Below are positions 1 to 10,100 of a stretch of DNA of 64,000 bases, in pieces; position 1 is the stretch's first letter; the number at the start of each line of letters is the position of its first letter. Made by a program: the position numbers and the translations under genes. Origin of the DNA: Ignavibacteriota bacterium (GTDB lineage Bacteria; Bacteroidota; Ignavibacteria; Ignavibacteriales; Melioribacteraceae); contig JABFGH010000019.1 of NCBI GenBank assembly GCA_013112585.1, positions 1 through 64,000 of the forward strand, written 5' to 3'. The notes beneath the pieces were generated by a model. That model was not told the origin of the DNA. It worked only from the letters and a program-made list of their open reading frames with translations, and did not search any database.

Positions 1-111
1 TCCTTGTCCTATGCGGTTTCTTACAACCAGGTTATTCCACGCTATTTGCCTGACGAAAAGAAGAAACTCCGGGTCGGTCTCGTAGACCAAGGGGTATTCC
101 TCCTTTTCCAT
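1..111 (-). CDS. N-terminal fragment of an unrecognised protein, cut by the window edge
   Basis: An open minus-strand frame of 37 codons runs off the left edge. It begins MEKEEYPLVYETD and is followed by an FLLFVRQIAW stretch. It is richer in G and C than the neighbouring genes. The ATG at 111 is preceded in frame by a stop and has no convincing Shine-Dalgarno. A TTG at 88-90 (codon 8) has a perfect AAGGAGG (99-105) eight bases upstream and may be the true start. I do not recognise the family. The palindromic repeat remnants next to it allow, but do not show, a link to mobile DNA. Confidence 0.45.
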   Translation of the reverse strand, partial: MEKEEYPLVYETDPEFLLFVRQIAWNNLVVRNRIGQG

Positions 112-177
112 ACTTAACTATTTTTTTACTATTTTTCCATTATTAACTTTCAACATACAAGGGGTTAAAGTATAATA

Positions 178-236
178 ACCACGGATAAAATCCGTGGTAA
201 AAGATAACAATGAGAGAATGAACTACGAAGTAGTTC
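178..236. repeat. Two short perfect hairpins, degenerate copy of the window's palindromic repeat family
   Basis: ACCACGGA (178-185) and TCCGTGGT (191-198) form an 8-bp stem with a 5-nt loop. GAACTAC (220-226) and GTAGTTC (230-236) form a 7-bp stem. Just before them is GGGGTTAAAG (161-170). The order GGGGTTAAA, ACC..GGTAA hairpin, GAAC..GTTC hairpin echoes the tandem units at 29465-30330 and 36000-36825, so this is probably a decayed relative. Apart from this and a doubtful 29-codon frame (348-437), nothing is seen between 112 and 451. Confidence 0.5.
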
Positions 237-347
237 AAGTATAAATTTATTTTTGCTGTGATTAATGGAACTTAGCCAATTTTACTTATCAATTTTATTA
301 ACAATTATAATGAAATGCTGCCGGTGCAATAAGTGCTTATTCAAAAC

Positions 348-437
348 TCACCCCATTTTCAGCATTGCAGAAATCACGGCTAAAATAATCCAAATGAAAA
401 AGTTGTTTTGTTTAATACCGGCAGCGTAAATAATCAT
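348..437 (-). CDS. Possible tiny membrane protein (29 aa), doubtful
   Basis: A 30-codon frame from ATG at 437 to TGA at 348 lies 14 bases beyond the stop of the STAS gene. The peptide starts MIIYAAGIKQNN and continues with a hydrophobic run (FFIWIILAVISAML) long enough for one membrane helix. No Shine-Dalgarno is visible and I know no family match, so it could be chance or a gene remnant. Confidence 0.2.
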   Translation of the reverse strand: MIIYAAGIKQNNFFIWIILAVISAMLKMG

Positions 438-451
438 TATGCCGTTATTAA

Positions 452-787
452 TTAAAAGCTCTGTGCCGCGTCTTCGATAGTTTTATGCTGTTCAAAAACA
501 CTGTTCAATTTTGTTATGGAAAGAAGCCCGTCAATTTTTTCTGTGGCTCCGGTAAGTTTCATTTGTCCGCCTGCGTCTTTAACAGTTGTAAATCCGCGAA
601 CAATATTTCCTAAACCTGAACTGTTAACGAACTTTACATCACTCATATCTACAATAATATTTTTTTTGCCTGCACTTAAAAACTCATCTAATTTATCATG
701 AAACCCCTGTGCCTCGGGTCCGCCCATCAGTTTTCCTTTGAAAGAAAATACTGCTGCGTTATAAACCTCGCTTGTATTGAACTTCAT
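452..787 (-). CDS. STAS-domain anti-sigma factor antagonist (SpoIIAA/RsbV-like)
   Basis: This is a 111-aa single-domain STAS protein, the usual family size. The phosphorylation loop reads VNSSGLG at residues 54-60, with Ser56 at the place phosphorylated in SpoIIAA/RsbV-type antagonists. By family knowledge the unphosphorylated form binds an anti-sigma kinase, and PP2C phosphatases regenerate it. The gene lies 24 bp beyond the stop of the 7TMR-DISM phosphatase on the same strand and closes the phosphatase array, so it is a natural substrate for one or more of these enzymes. An AGG-rich ribosome site precedes the ATG. Which binding partner it controls is not visible, because no cognate sigma factor is in the array. 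Confidence 0.88.
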   Translation of the reverse strand: MKFNTSEVYNAAVFSFKGKLMGGPEAQGFHDKLDEFLSAGKKNIIVDMSDVKFVNSSGLGNIVRGFTTVKDAGGQMKLTGATEKIDGLLSITKLNSVFEQHKTIEDAAQSF

Positions 788-811
788 ATAATACCTCCGT
801 TTTTTTTATTA

Positions 812-2929
812 TTATTTTATTTTAACTACAACAAATGTTATATCGTCATCTATAGCTTTGCTGCCTATCCAAGTTTTAATTTGACTAAGCAAATGTTTAA
901 TGATATCAGCTGGTGATTCTTCTGCGCATTTTAAAAACTCATCTTGAACATTATTATAACCGAACATATTTTTTTCTTCATTAAATAATTCTGGAAATCC
1001 GTCACTCATAAGCAGAATAGTGTCGCCGCTTTTTATTTCTGTTTCTCTTAGTTCGTAGGGAAAGTTACCGGCAGTTCCCAGCGGCATTCCTTTTATCACA
1101 AATTCTTCTAATGTAGATAAATCTTTTCGATAAATCAGAGCAGGAGGCATTCCCGCCGAAGAAAGCCTAATTTTATTCCCGTTAATTTTTAAAAGCGTCA
1201 AGCACATTGATAGCAATCTGAAATTCATTTGCTTTAAACTGCCGGACATTTTATGAAATGTATCTACAATATCAGGATTAGGACCAAGGGAATTGAATAG
1301 GCTTTTAGTTGCCGTTACCATTGTTCCTGCATTAAGTCCATGCCCGGTTGCATCGCCTATCAAAATTGTTAGCTCGCCATTTGGATCTTCGTAAAAATCA
1401 TAATAATCGCCCCCAACTTCTGTAGCGGTTTCCATGTGAACTGAAATTTCTAAATTAGGAACTGATGGAAGTGTTTTAGGAAGCAATGATAATTGAAGAT
1501 TTCTTGCTTCTTCCAGTTCGCGTGTCTTTCGATCATTTTCCACTTCCAAAACTCTTCGCTCGGCTTCACTTGCTTTTGCCTGCAGTATTGCTTCATTTCT
1601 TGCAGCTTTTTCTTTTTCGGTTTCAAGCATTAGGTCGGCATTTTTCTGCTGTACTTCTAATTGCCGCGCTGACAACTCTTTTATTTCTACTAGCTGATCT
1701 TCCAACTTTTTATTTGTTGATGCAATACTGCGCGCAAGGTAAACGGACATTGAGGCGGGCAGACCGAAAAGTCCGACTAAAAATAACGACAAGATTACCA
1801 GTTCAGGCAGATTAAGTTTAAATAAATTTATTATGAATATTAAAATTATTAGCGAAACAAAAACAAGTACCCCCGAACCAATTACCCATGAATGATCTTT
1901 GTTATTTTTGATAGCAATTATAATTACACGAAGTCCTTCAATTGCTGCAAGAAAAATATATATTGGTAAAAAATAGCCTGCGTACTCTCTTAAAGGCAGA
2001 TATATAATTAAAAATGCTAAAATCAGTGTACCTAAAACAAACAGCCAAATCTGCTTTGGAATTTTTTCATAAAATATTGAATAGACAAACCCGAGATAAC
2101 CTAAAAATGTAACTGCAATACCAGTCATGCCAACAGCCCTGTAAATAATGATCCATGTTAAATTTCTAAACACGAGATTACCGAGCATGCTGGAAAAAAA
2201 TAAAATTGCAAGTGAAAAGGAAAACAAAGCATAGTAAAGGGTTTCTTTTCGTTTGGAGTAAAATAAATGTAAGAGAAAGTATAAAATTGAAAGAGATAAA
2301 AATATTCCGCCGATGGCAAAGTTTACACCAAAATTTGTTCTTCCGTTATTGATTAGAGTCAAAATTCTTGAATTGATCTCATGGAGCCGGCTTACAAAAC
2401 CGTGATCGCCATACCACGAGTCCATCCACTCAGGCTCTGAGATTGATTGATGATTCGAGTATCTGACTGCCAAAACATAATTTGTATCATTGCTGAAATT
2501 AAGAGCAATTGGAATGTCGTGCGGAATGTATATTTTTTCACTATCGGGGTCTGCATCAACCCTTCCGAATGAATGAATTTTTTCACCATTTAAAAATATT
2601 TCGGAGGCACCTACTTGATTAATTGTAAATGAAACTGATTTATTAAGTAGTGTAGAATCAATCACCAAGTTTTTTCTAAACCAGCCGATGCCCTTCCATT
2701 TGGCTGTATCGTATTGTCCCCACTTTAGTCTTGGATTAAGCGTATCCCAATTGGAATCATCAAATTCAGGCTGCGCCCATTTTAAACTGTCGCCGGGTGA
2801 GTATCTCCATTGATCTATCAATGAAATTGATTTTTCTTTTAGTGTATCTGAGTTTATTATAATAGTATTATTAAACTCTTGGGCATGGAGCAAAGTAGTG
2901 ATCAGTAAAAAGAAAAGCAGCTTACGCAT
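812..2929 (-). CDS. 7TMR-DISM sensor with SpoIIE/PP2C phosphatase domain
   Basis: This is a 705-aa inner-membrane phosphatase. Residues 1-16 are a signal peptide. About 30-190 form a periplasmic jelly-roll of the 7TMR-DISM/galactose-binding kind. About 200-400 contain seven membrane helices. About 405-475 are coiled coil, and the rest is a SpoIIE-type PP2C domain. Metal-binding and catalytic motifs are intact: EVGGDYYDF, GDATGHG, MSDGFPE and DDDITFVV. It should dephosphorylate a phospho-Ser STAS protein in response to a periplasmic ligand. The closest candidates are the STAS proteins at 452-787 and 3112-3417. It is separated from the upstream STAS gene by 182 bp, so it may have its own promoter. 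The ligand is unknown. Confidence 0.9.
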   Translation of the reverse strand: MRKLLFFLLITTLLHAQEFNNTIIINSDTLKEKSISLIDQWRYSPGDSLKWAQPEFDDSNWDTLNPRLKWGQYDTAKWKGIGWFRKNLVIDSTLLNKSVSFTINQVGASEIFLNGEKIHSFGRVDADPDSEKIYIPHDIPIALNFSNDTNYVLAVRYSNHQSISEPEWMDSWYGDHGFVSRLHEINSRILTLINNGRTNFGVNFAIGGIFLSLSILYFLLHLFYSKRKETLYYALFSFSLAILFFSSMLGNLVFRNLTWIIIYRAVGMTGIAVTFLGYLGFVYSIFYEKIPKQIWLFVLGTLILAFLIIYLPLREYAGYFLPIYIFLAAIEGLRVIIIAIKNNKDHSWVIGSGVLVFVSLIILIFIINLFKLNLPELVILSLFLVGLFGLPASMSVYLARSIASTNKKLEDQLVEIKELSARQLEVQQKNADLMLETEKEKAARNEAILQAKASEAERRVLEVENDRKTRELEEARNLQLSLLPKTLPSVPNLEISVHMETATEVGGDYYDFYEDPNGELTILIGDATGHGLNAGTMVTATKSLFNSLGPNPDIVDTFHKMSGSLKQMNFRLLSMCLTLLKINGNKIRLSSAGMPPALIYRKDLSTLEEFVIKGMPLGTAGNFPYELRETEIKSGDTILLMSDGFPELFNEEKNMFGYNNVQDEFLKCAEESPADIIKHLLSQIKTWIGSKAIDDDITFVVVKIK

Positions 2930-3111
2930 TAAAAGAACTCCAAATGAATGAGTAGTTTTATGAGCTATGTATGAGAAAATATATGCTAAAATATAATAGA
3001 GGATTAAATAATACGAATTATTTTTTTTATAGTTTTAATTTGTCCTCTTTTAAAAAGATTAAAAACCCAGCGATTAAATTGAAGATAAGTTAAATTAAAA
3101 ATTATTATAAC

Positions 3112-3417
3112 TTAGACAATTGTAAAAATTGTATCCAGCTTAGTTTTCTTCAAGATTGAAAGTATTTTTTCATTAACACCTGTAAGTGAAAAATTAACAT
3201 CTTTATTTTTGCACGTAGTATGCGCATAAACTAAAGTGCCAATTCCCCAGCTAGTTATGAAATCAAGTTTTGATAGATCAGCAAAAATGTTTCTACTTCC
3301 ATTTTCAATTAAATCGAGAATTGTATTTTGTATTTCTGAGGCATCCGAACCTACACAAAAATTTTTCTCGATAATAAGTATTGATTTATTCTCAAGATGT
3401 TCGACTTTCAATTCCAT
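3112..3417 (-). CDS. STAS-domain anti-sigma factor antagonist, variant phosphosite
   Basis: This is a 101-aa STAS domain protein. The switch loop reads ITSWGIG at 54-60. Ser56 is kept at the phosphorylation position, but the usual second Ser/Thr is Trp57 and the preceding Asp/Asn is Thr55. It lies 40 bp beyond the propeller phosphatase at 3458-7144 and is probably in its operon. It would act as a phosphorylatable switch partner of the HATPase kinase at 25312-25728 or of a kinase elsewhere. The altered loop suggests specificity for a particular kinase or phosphatase; this is an inference. Confidence 0.82.
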   Translation of the reverse strand: MELKVEHLENKSILIIEKNFCVGSDASEIQNTILDLIENGSRNIFADLSKLDFITSWGIGTLVYAHTTCKNKDVNFSLTGVNEKILSILKKTKLDTIFTIV

Positions 3418-3457
3418 TTAATTCTCCGGCTATTTTTATCAAAAAAAATCATTTAGT

Positions 3458-6400
3458 TCACTTACATTTTATAACTGCAAAAGTGATATCATCATCTGGG
3501 TCTTTCCCGTTAACCCATTCAGCGCCTTCAACTTTAAGATGATTGATTATTTCATTAGGAGACCCTGATGTTATTTGAGCAAATGCATTCTTAACTCTAT
3601 CGTAACCAAATAATTCCGAATTATCATTTTGAAGCTCCGGGAATCCGTCTGTCATAATTAATAACACATCACCATGATCGAGCTCAATTTCTGTAATTTT
3701 ATAATTGTCACTCGACATTGCTCCTAAAGGCAAATTATGCTGGGTTAATTCTTTTATTATATTTTCACTTTTTACGTAATGATAAACGGGGGGTAATCCT
3801 GCATTAATAAGCTCTGCATTATTATCCTTAAAGTTTATCATAACAAAGCCCATCATCATTCTTTCCATATTTGATTTTTTGAGAGAAATATTTGAGGACT
3901 TAAAAAAGTCAATTAAATTTTTATCAACTGAATTTGCGATGAATAAAGATTTCATCATAGAAACCAAAGTGCCTGCTTTCATTCCGTGACCTGTTGCATC
4001 GCCCAGACAAATATTAAGTGAACCATCTTCCTTTATTGAATAATCATAATAGTCACCGCCTACCTCCGTTGCAGTTTTCATGTAGAAAGCAATTTCCAGA
4101 TTTTCAATTTTTGGCAGGTCTTTCGGCAGCATTGATAATTGTAATTGCCGAGCTTCTTCAAGTTCCTCTGTCTTCCTGTCATTTTCTGCTTGGATAACTT
4201 TTGATTGGGCTTCAGTTGCTTTTGCCTGAAGCTCTGCAGCTTCGGCTCTCAATTTACCTTCTTTAATTGCTGCATTTTTCATCTGCCTTTTTAATTCAAC
4301 TTTTCGAACTGAATATAGAAATCCCAATCCGGCTGAAACATAAATTAAATAAGCCCACCAGGTATTCCAGAAAGGAGGATTAATTACAAAGCTAAATGAT
4401 GCTTCTTTTGATATTTCACTGTTTGCTACTGTTGCTTTTACTATAAATTTGAAATTACCCGGAGGAAGATTTTGATATTCCGTAAATGATAAGTTTGAGG
4501 TTCTTGACCATTCTTTATCATAACCTTCTAAAATATGCTCATACATTGTTTGATTGGGATTGCTAAAATTTAACACAGAATAGTTAAATAGCAGAGAGTT
4601 TTCGGAATAAGGCAGATTGGTTGGGAACCTATTGTAATATGCTTTTTCATTAACGGTTATACTTGAAATTTTTACATCATTCGATTTTTTTATTTGCTTT
4701 TCTACAGCTATGCCCACACCCGTATAAAATTTAATAATATTACCATTCATATCCATTGCAGTTGTAGTTGCTCCGCCGGCGGCTATTTTTTCATCATCAT
4801 AATAAATACTTGCTTTTTTCCCACTAAGCTTAACACCGCCGGCATGGCTGCCGAAAAATACATTTCCATAATGATCGACTAAGGGATTATGAATATCTGT
4901 TGGAATAATGCTATTGCGCGGAGTAAGGTAATTAATGTTTTTCCCGTCAAATATTACAAGTCCTCTTCCCCTTAATCTAATATAAAGATTATTGCCGGAC
5001 TGAATATTATTCATTGTACCTACTACGCTTGCACCTTTAAGAAGTTTAAAATCGGCATATTGATTGGTACTATCAGATAAGTCAATAAACACAGAGCCAT
5101 TAAAATTGTAAAAGCTGCTGGCAGTAAGATAGTAAGCCCCGTTATCCAATTCCCCGACAAAATGAAGCTGATCATTCGGTACATTCCAATCATCAGGCGG
5201 GTCCATCCAATCAGAGCCGTTAAATATTTTTAGCTTTGTTGGCACTGATGATAATTTTTCAACAGAACTTGCGAAATGTCCTTCCAGCCAAATCTGCCCA
5301 TTAGAATCTTCCCTAAGGAAAAATAACTGATAAGGCTGTTCCTGCAGTTCTTTGCTGAATGGAGAACTAATTTCAACAATTGTATCGTCAATAATTTTAC
5401 CGAGAAAAAAATCAGCTTTTAGTACCTCGCCATATTTAGGTCTAACATAGTTTTGATAAACATATAATTCACCATCCATCGTTTCCAATATATCAGTGGT
5501 ATTGTAATCTTTTTGATTTTTCATTTCAATATTTTTAAGTCTAAATATCCACTCCCCCTTATTATTTTGTAACTCTCTAACTTTTGTTAACCCTTTATCT
5601 GTCGGCACCCAAATATTCATTTCTTTGTCATGATAGGGTGTAAATGCAAAATTACTTTTAAGACCATCCTCAACAGTAATTTTTCTTAGTTTACTTCCAT
5701 CCCAAACATTTAGCCCATAATTACCTAAACTGATATAAGAAGGAATTGCTGAATATGAATAAGTAATCCAGACCAAACCATTTCTATCCGGGTACAAACC
5801 GGGTATTGTTATTTCCGGAAATAATACCCCGTCTTCTTTTTTGAACATTTTTGAAACAGGCGGTGTTAAAAATCCAATTCCTTTTGCCGTTGATAACATC
5901 TTTCCGCCATACAATTCAAGAATGGGAATTCCATTATAAGCATCATATTTTATCCAGTTATCCCCATTCTTTATAAAGTATTGTGTGGGATCAATAGAGC
6001 TTTGAGATATACCAAATGTACTGAATGCTAAGATTACAGTAGAGTCTCTCCTGCCTTTCAAAAAGCGGGGAAAATTGTAGTAAAAATCATTCTTATTTGG
6101 GTCTTCATTTTCCGTGACTTTATTTATTTGATCAATTATGGGAGATGGAACCCATTTATTGTTTTGAAGCTCAAAGATTAGAACATCTGAAGATGAAATT
6201 CTTATAGATTCTCCTCTTTGTAAACTAACGTAAATATTATCATCATTGTTATCGCAATAAAGATCGGCAACCCCTAAGTTGTTTTTTTCGAACTTCTCCA
6301 ACCCGGGAAAATCTTTAAAGGAATCTCCATCATAAATCAATACACCGGTTCCGCTGGAAGTATTGCCCATGGCAAAATCTAAACTTCCTCTAAATGGAAT

Positions 6401-7144
6401 CCAAGTATTTCCTCTTGAATCTATGTAAGAGGAATATTCATCAGGAGGAATTGCATTGAAATAATTAAATCCAAAGCTGCCGTCAATTTTAGTAAACTTT
6501 TCCCGCTTATAAAGAGCGATATAAGCGCCATTGCCATTCTGTGTGTTTTTTCCGTAAGAAAAAAATATTAAATCACCAAAGGGAGTTTCAATAAAATCTC
6601 TTGCATTATCTAAAGGAAATGATAAAGAATCATAAAGTGTGAATTCATCATCCTTAAAAGAAATTAACGAACCATTAAAATGTTTATCTGTAAAGGGAGT
6701 GTATGAGCCAACCCAGATCCTTCCCCTGCTATCGCCTTTAACAAAGCTTATAATTTGTCCTTGATTTTCTTTTAATTTATACCCGTTAGATTTGTTATAC
6801 GTTTTAAATTTAATTCCATCAAAGCTTGCAAAGTTTTCGGGTGAAGCAAAGTACATAACATTTTTTGTAGAATCGTAATAAATAGCCTGCATCTCAGGAA
6901 TGCCGTATTCCTCTGCAAGATAAGCAAATTCATATCCGTCAAATCTAAATGTACCTTCGGGACCTGAAAACCAAATGTAGCCGTCTTTGGTCTGAACTAC
7001 GCTCGAAAAATTATTTGACGGCAGTCCATCTTTTTTTCTAAACTCAACAATATCGGAGTTATTAAGAGTTTTGTATTTGTTTTGTGAATAAATGCTTGCC
7101 GATAGTATAAAGCACAAAAACAGTGATAGTATTTTATTTAACAT
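3458..7144 (-). CDS. Two-component-regulator propeller sensor with Y_Y_Y domain and SpoIIE/PP2C phosphatase
   Basis: This is a 1228-aa membrane sensor phosphatase. It has a signal peptide (1-20), then a long periplasmic beta-propeller region made of repeated blades such as DGYIWFSGPEG and RGRIWVGSY. A Y_Y_Y domain lies around 840-920, one membrane helix around 925-945, a Glu/Ala-rich coiled coil follows, and a PP2C domain runs from about 1010. The catalytic motifs EVGGDYYDY, LGDATGHGM, MTDGFPE and DDDITFAV are present. The architecture mirrors Bacteroidota hybrid two-component systems, with a phosphatase replacing the kinase. It sits in a tight run (22 bp from the previous gene, 40 bp to the STAS gene). 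The ligand is not predictable; glycans are the usual cue for hybrid relatives. Confidence 0.9.
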   Translation of the reverse strand: MLNKILSLFLCFILSASIYSQNKYKTLNNSDIVEFRKKDGLPSNNFSSVVQTKDGYIWFSGPEGTFRFDGYEFAYLAEEYGIPEMQAIYYDSTKNVMYFASPENFASFDGIKFKTYNKSNGYKLKENQGQIISFVKGDSRGRIWVGSYTPFTDKHFNGSLISFKDDEFTLYDSLSFPLDNARDFIETPFGDLIFFSYGKNTQNGNGAYIALYKREKFTKIDGSFGFNYFNAIPPDEYSSYIDSRGNTWIPFRGSLDFAMGNTSSGTGVLIYDGDSFKDFPGLEKFEKNNLGVADLYCDNNDDNIYVSLQRGESIRISSSDVLIFELQNNKWVPSPIIDQINKVTENEDPNKNDFYYNFPRFLKGRRDSTVILAFSTFGISQSSIDPTQYFIKNGDNWIKYDAYNGIPILELYGGKMLSTAKGIGFLTPPVSKMFKKEDGVLFPEITIPGLYPDRNGLVWITYSYSAIPSYISLGNYGLNVWDGSKLRKITVEDGLKSNFAFTPYHDKEMNIWVPTDKGLTKVRELQNNKGEWIFRLKNIEMKNQKDYNTTDILETMDGELYVYQNYVRPKYGEVLKADFFLGKIIDDTIVEISSPFSKELQEQPYQLFFLREDSNGQIWLEGHFASSVEKLSSVPTKLKIFNGSDWMDPPDDWNVPNDQLHFVGELDNGAYYLTASSFYNFNGSVFIDLSDSTNQYADFKLLKGASVVGTMNNIQSGNNLYIRLRGRGLVIFDGKNINYLTPRNSIIPTDIHNPLVDHYGNVFFGSHAGGVKLSGKKASIYYDDEKIAAGGATTTAMDMNGNIIKFYTGVGIAVEKQIKKSNDVKISSITVNEKAYYNRFPTNLPYSENSLLFNYSVLNFSNPNQTMYEHILEGYDKEWSRTSNLSFTEYQNLPPGNFKFIVKATVANSEISKEASFSFVINPPFWNTWWAYLIYVSAGLGFLYSVRKVELKRQMKNAAIKEGKLRAEAAELQAKATEAQSKVIQAENDRKTEELEEARQLQLSMLPKDLPKIENLEIAFYMKTATEVGGDYYDYSIKEDGSLNICLGDATGHGMKAGTLVSMMKSLFIANSVDKNLIDFFKSSNISLKKSNMERMMMGFVMINFKDNNAELINAGLPPVYHYVKSENIIKELTQHNLPLGAMSSDNYKITEIELDHGDVLLIMTDGFPELQNDNSELFGYDRVKNAFAQITSGSPNEIINHLKVEGAEWVNGKDPDDDITFAVIKCK

Positions 7145-7167
7145 TTTCCTTCAGTGTTTAAGATTAT

Positions 7168-10100
7168 TTATTTTACTTTTATCACAACAAATGTAATGTC
7201 ATCATCAGGGTCGTTTCCGTTTATCCATTCCGCCGCTGATTTTTTTAGATGATCAATTATTTCTTCGGGCGATCTATTTCCAACAGTGTGAAACTCGTTC
7301 ATTATTCTATCATAGCCATACATTTTATTACTACTGCTATGCAATTCAGGCAAGCCGTCGCTCATTAAAAGAATTGTATCTCCGCCGGCAATTTTACTTT
7401 CTTCTATTTGATAAGGAAAATTTTCTATAGCACCAAGAGGCATACCTTTTAATTCAATTTCTTCAACTGTGTTTTTCTTTTTTCTATAAATTAAAGCCGG
7501 GGGCATTGCTGCTGAGCAGATTCTTAAAAAATCATCTTTAATTTTAAGCATCATCAAACACATTGAGAGCTGCCGGAATTTCATTTCCTTAATAACTTTA
7601 GATATTTTTGAAAATGTATTTAAAATACTATCATCATTTGCAGAGCTATTAAATAGACTTTTAGTAATAGTTACAATTGTACCTGCTTTCATTCCATGCC
7701 CGGTTGCATCACCGATTACTGCCGTAAGCCCGCCTTTTTCTCCAACATAAAAATCATAATAATCTCCGCCAACTTCAGTAGCCGTCTGCATATAAACTGC
7801 AATATCAAGATTAGGCAATTGCGGAAGTTTTTTGGGAAGCATAGCAAGCTGAAGCTGCCGGGCTTCTTCGAGTTCCGATGATTTCCTTTTATTTGCCGCT
7901 TCCAATTTTTGAAAATCTTCATACCTTGCGTAAGCCACGCCAAATGACTCTGCAAGTTTCTGTGCTGTTTCAATTTCTTCTTCAGTAAGTTTAGCGGCAC
8001 TTCCAACGTAAAGCATTCCTTGAGTAAAAGGCAAAAATTGAAGCGAGAGAGATTCCGGCGGTTTTTCCCCTCCTTGATATTGTGAAGTATTTTTAATGTG
8101 ACCCTGTTCAACAAGTGATTTTGACCAGGCTATAAACTGTTCTCTGTTCCATTGCTCTTTATATACTTTGCGTTTTTTCCAAAACTTAACCGATTGTTTA
8201 ACAAGCTGAGAAGTGTTGAACGGCAGATGAAGCGCTGCAAGTGATTTGCCTGCCGGTGTTGTTAAATAAACTTTTACAATTTGAGAAGGCTCATCAATTA
8301 TAAAAACACCGCAGCGGAAAAAATTAATATTCAGTTTTGTAAGTTCACTCCAAATTAACGGCGTAATTTTTTCAAGGTCTTCTGTTGTGCGCATCGAAGC
8401 AATTTCACCCCTTACTCTATCAAGCGATGCTTGCTGCTCGGCATCTCGTGCCCGTAATTCAGCCTGTTGTAAATCGATGTATCGCGTATATGTAAGGCTT
8501 AATACCGAAGTAAACCTTCTGAATATCTGTAATTCTTCTTCGGATAATTTTTCTTCAGTCCACGCAAAAACAAACCCCTCTTTAAAGTAAAACACATTTC
8601 CATATTGTGTTATATCTTCCGGGTAATCAGGATAGGGGATTTGTTTATTCATTACACTGTAATATTTTTTTATTTCTGATCCTTCTAAAACGGGAAAATA
8701 ATCTTTTTGAATTTTCCAATTGTCAAAAATTCCATCCAGTACCGGGTGACCGGTTTGTTTTACTTTTCCTATTACTTCGAATGATTTGCCCTGTTTAGCG
8801 GAGGTGGTGGTAGTAAGATTTGTTGTCCTGGTACTTTCATCAATTTGACCAACACCGCAGCGGATTGGAGTAATACCGAGTGTTTTTAATTCAATAAAAA
8901 ATGTATTAATAGCCGATGAAAGGTCTTCGGGACTATGCATCGCCATTGCCTTTGCACGAACGCGCTCTAAACCTAATTCTATTTGTGATTCACGGAACTG
9001 CTGCTCCGATTTTTTTAAGTCTTCAAAACGGCTATATGCAAGATCAAATACTTTTGCAAAACGCACTAATGTAGAAAGAGCATCGTCAGGCGGATTAGGC
9101 ACCATCCCGGGAAGACTATACCCGATCTCACCGTGCATTGTTCTCGCCATTATATAAGTTAATCCCCCCATTTTGCGAATATCTTCTTCTGTCGGCATAT
9201 TAGGATCAATTTGTTTAAAGTCACCCCACTCAGCCATTTTGTGTACGTAATCAAGGGTTGCTTCTACATCCATTACATGTACAACAGTTGGTTCATTGCT
9301 TTTTTCCCACTCCGCTAAATTTTTTATTTCTCCATGAATCTTTCTCGGAAGTTCCATAACCATTCCTATTTGTGTTCCATCTCCCGATGTCATTGCTTTA
9401 AGATATTTGTCCGGTGTCCACTTCATATACCAAAAATAAGCCGCATCGTATCCGAGGGAAACAAATTCATTCCTTATTCTAACAACTAGTTCCAGTATTT
9501 CATCCGATTCTTTCATTGATGTAATTTGTGCCCGAATACGTTCCAGCGATAACTCGATCTGTGTTTCTCTTGCCTGTATTTCTGCTTTAACCAGATCCGT
9601 ATAACGTTTGTAAGCAAATGTAAAGACATTGCTGAAACGATTTAAAATTGATTTTTCCTCTTCACTCAAAACGCCGAAATTAGAGATACCGATTGCACCA
9701 TTACCAAACGAATAAAGATTATAAGTTAGTACGTCAATACTGTTCAATCTGGGATCTTCAGCTTCTCCATTTTTTATTCTCATCGCCTTTAAATCTTCTA
9801 ATTCCTTTCCCTCCAACACAAGTTCAAAAAAATCATTTGTTGTTGTAGCCATTTTTTTGAATTGACCTTGTAGAGTCGGATCATCTTGGTAGGACATTTG
9901 AGTTATTGTACCGGACATTTCATGAGAATAGTCATAGTCAGTAAAAGTATCATCATCACCATTTTTAATATCAATTAAAGCGTTTCGAATATTCGTAAAT
10001 CCAAGTTCAAGTAATTGTTCATAAAGCACTTGGGCAATGTTTAACATTTCATCAGATTTTTTTAGACTAAGTGCAACACTTCTAACCTTTTCAAGAGATG

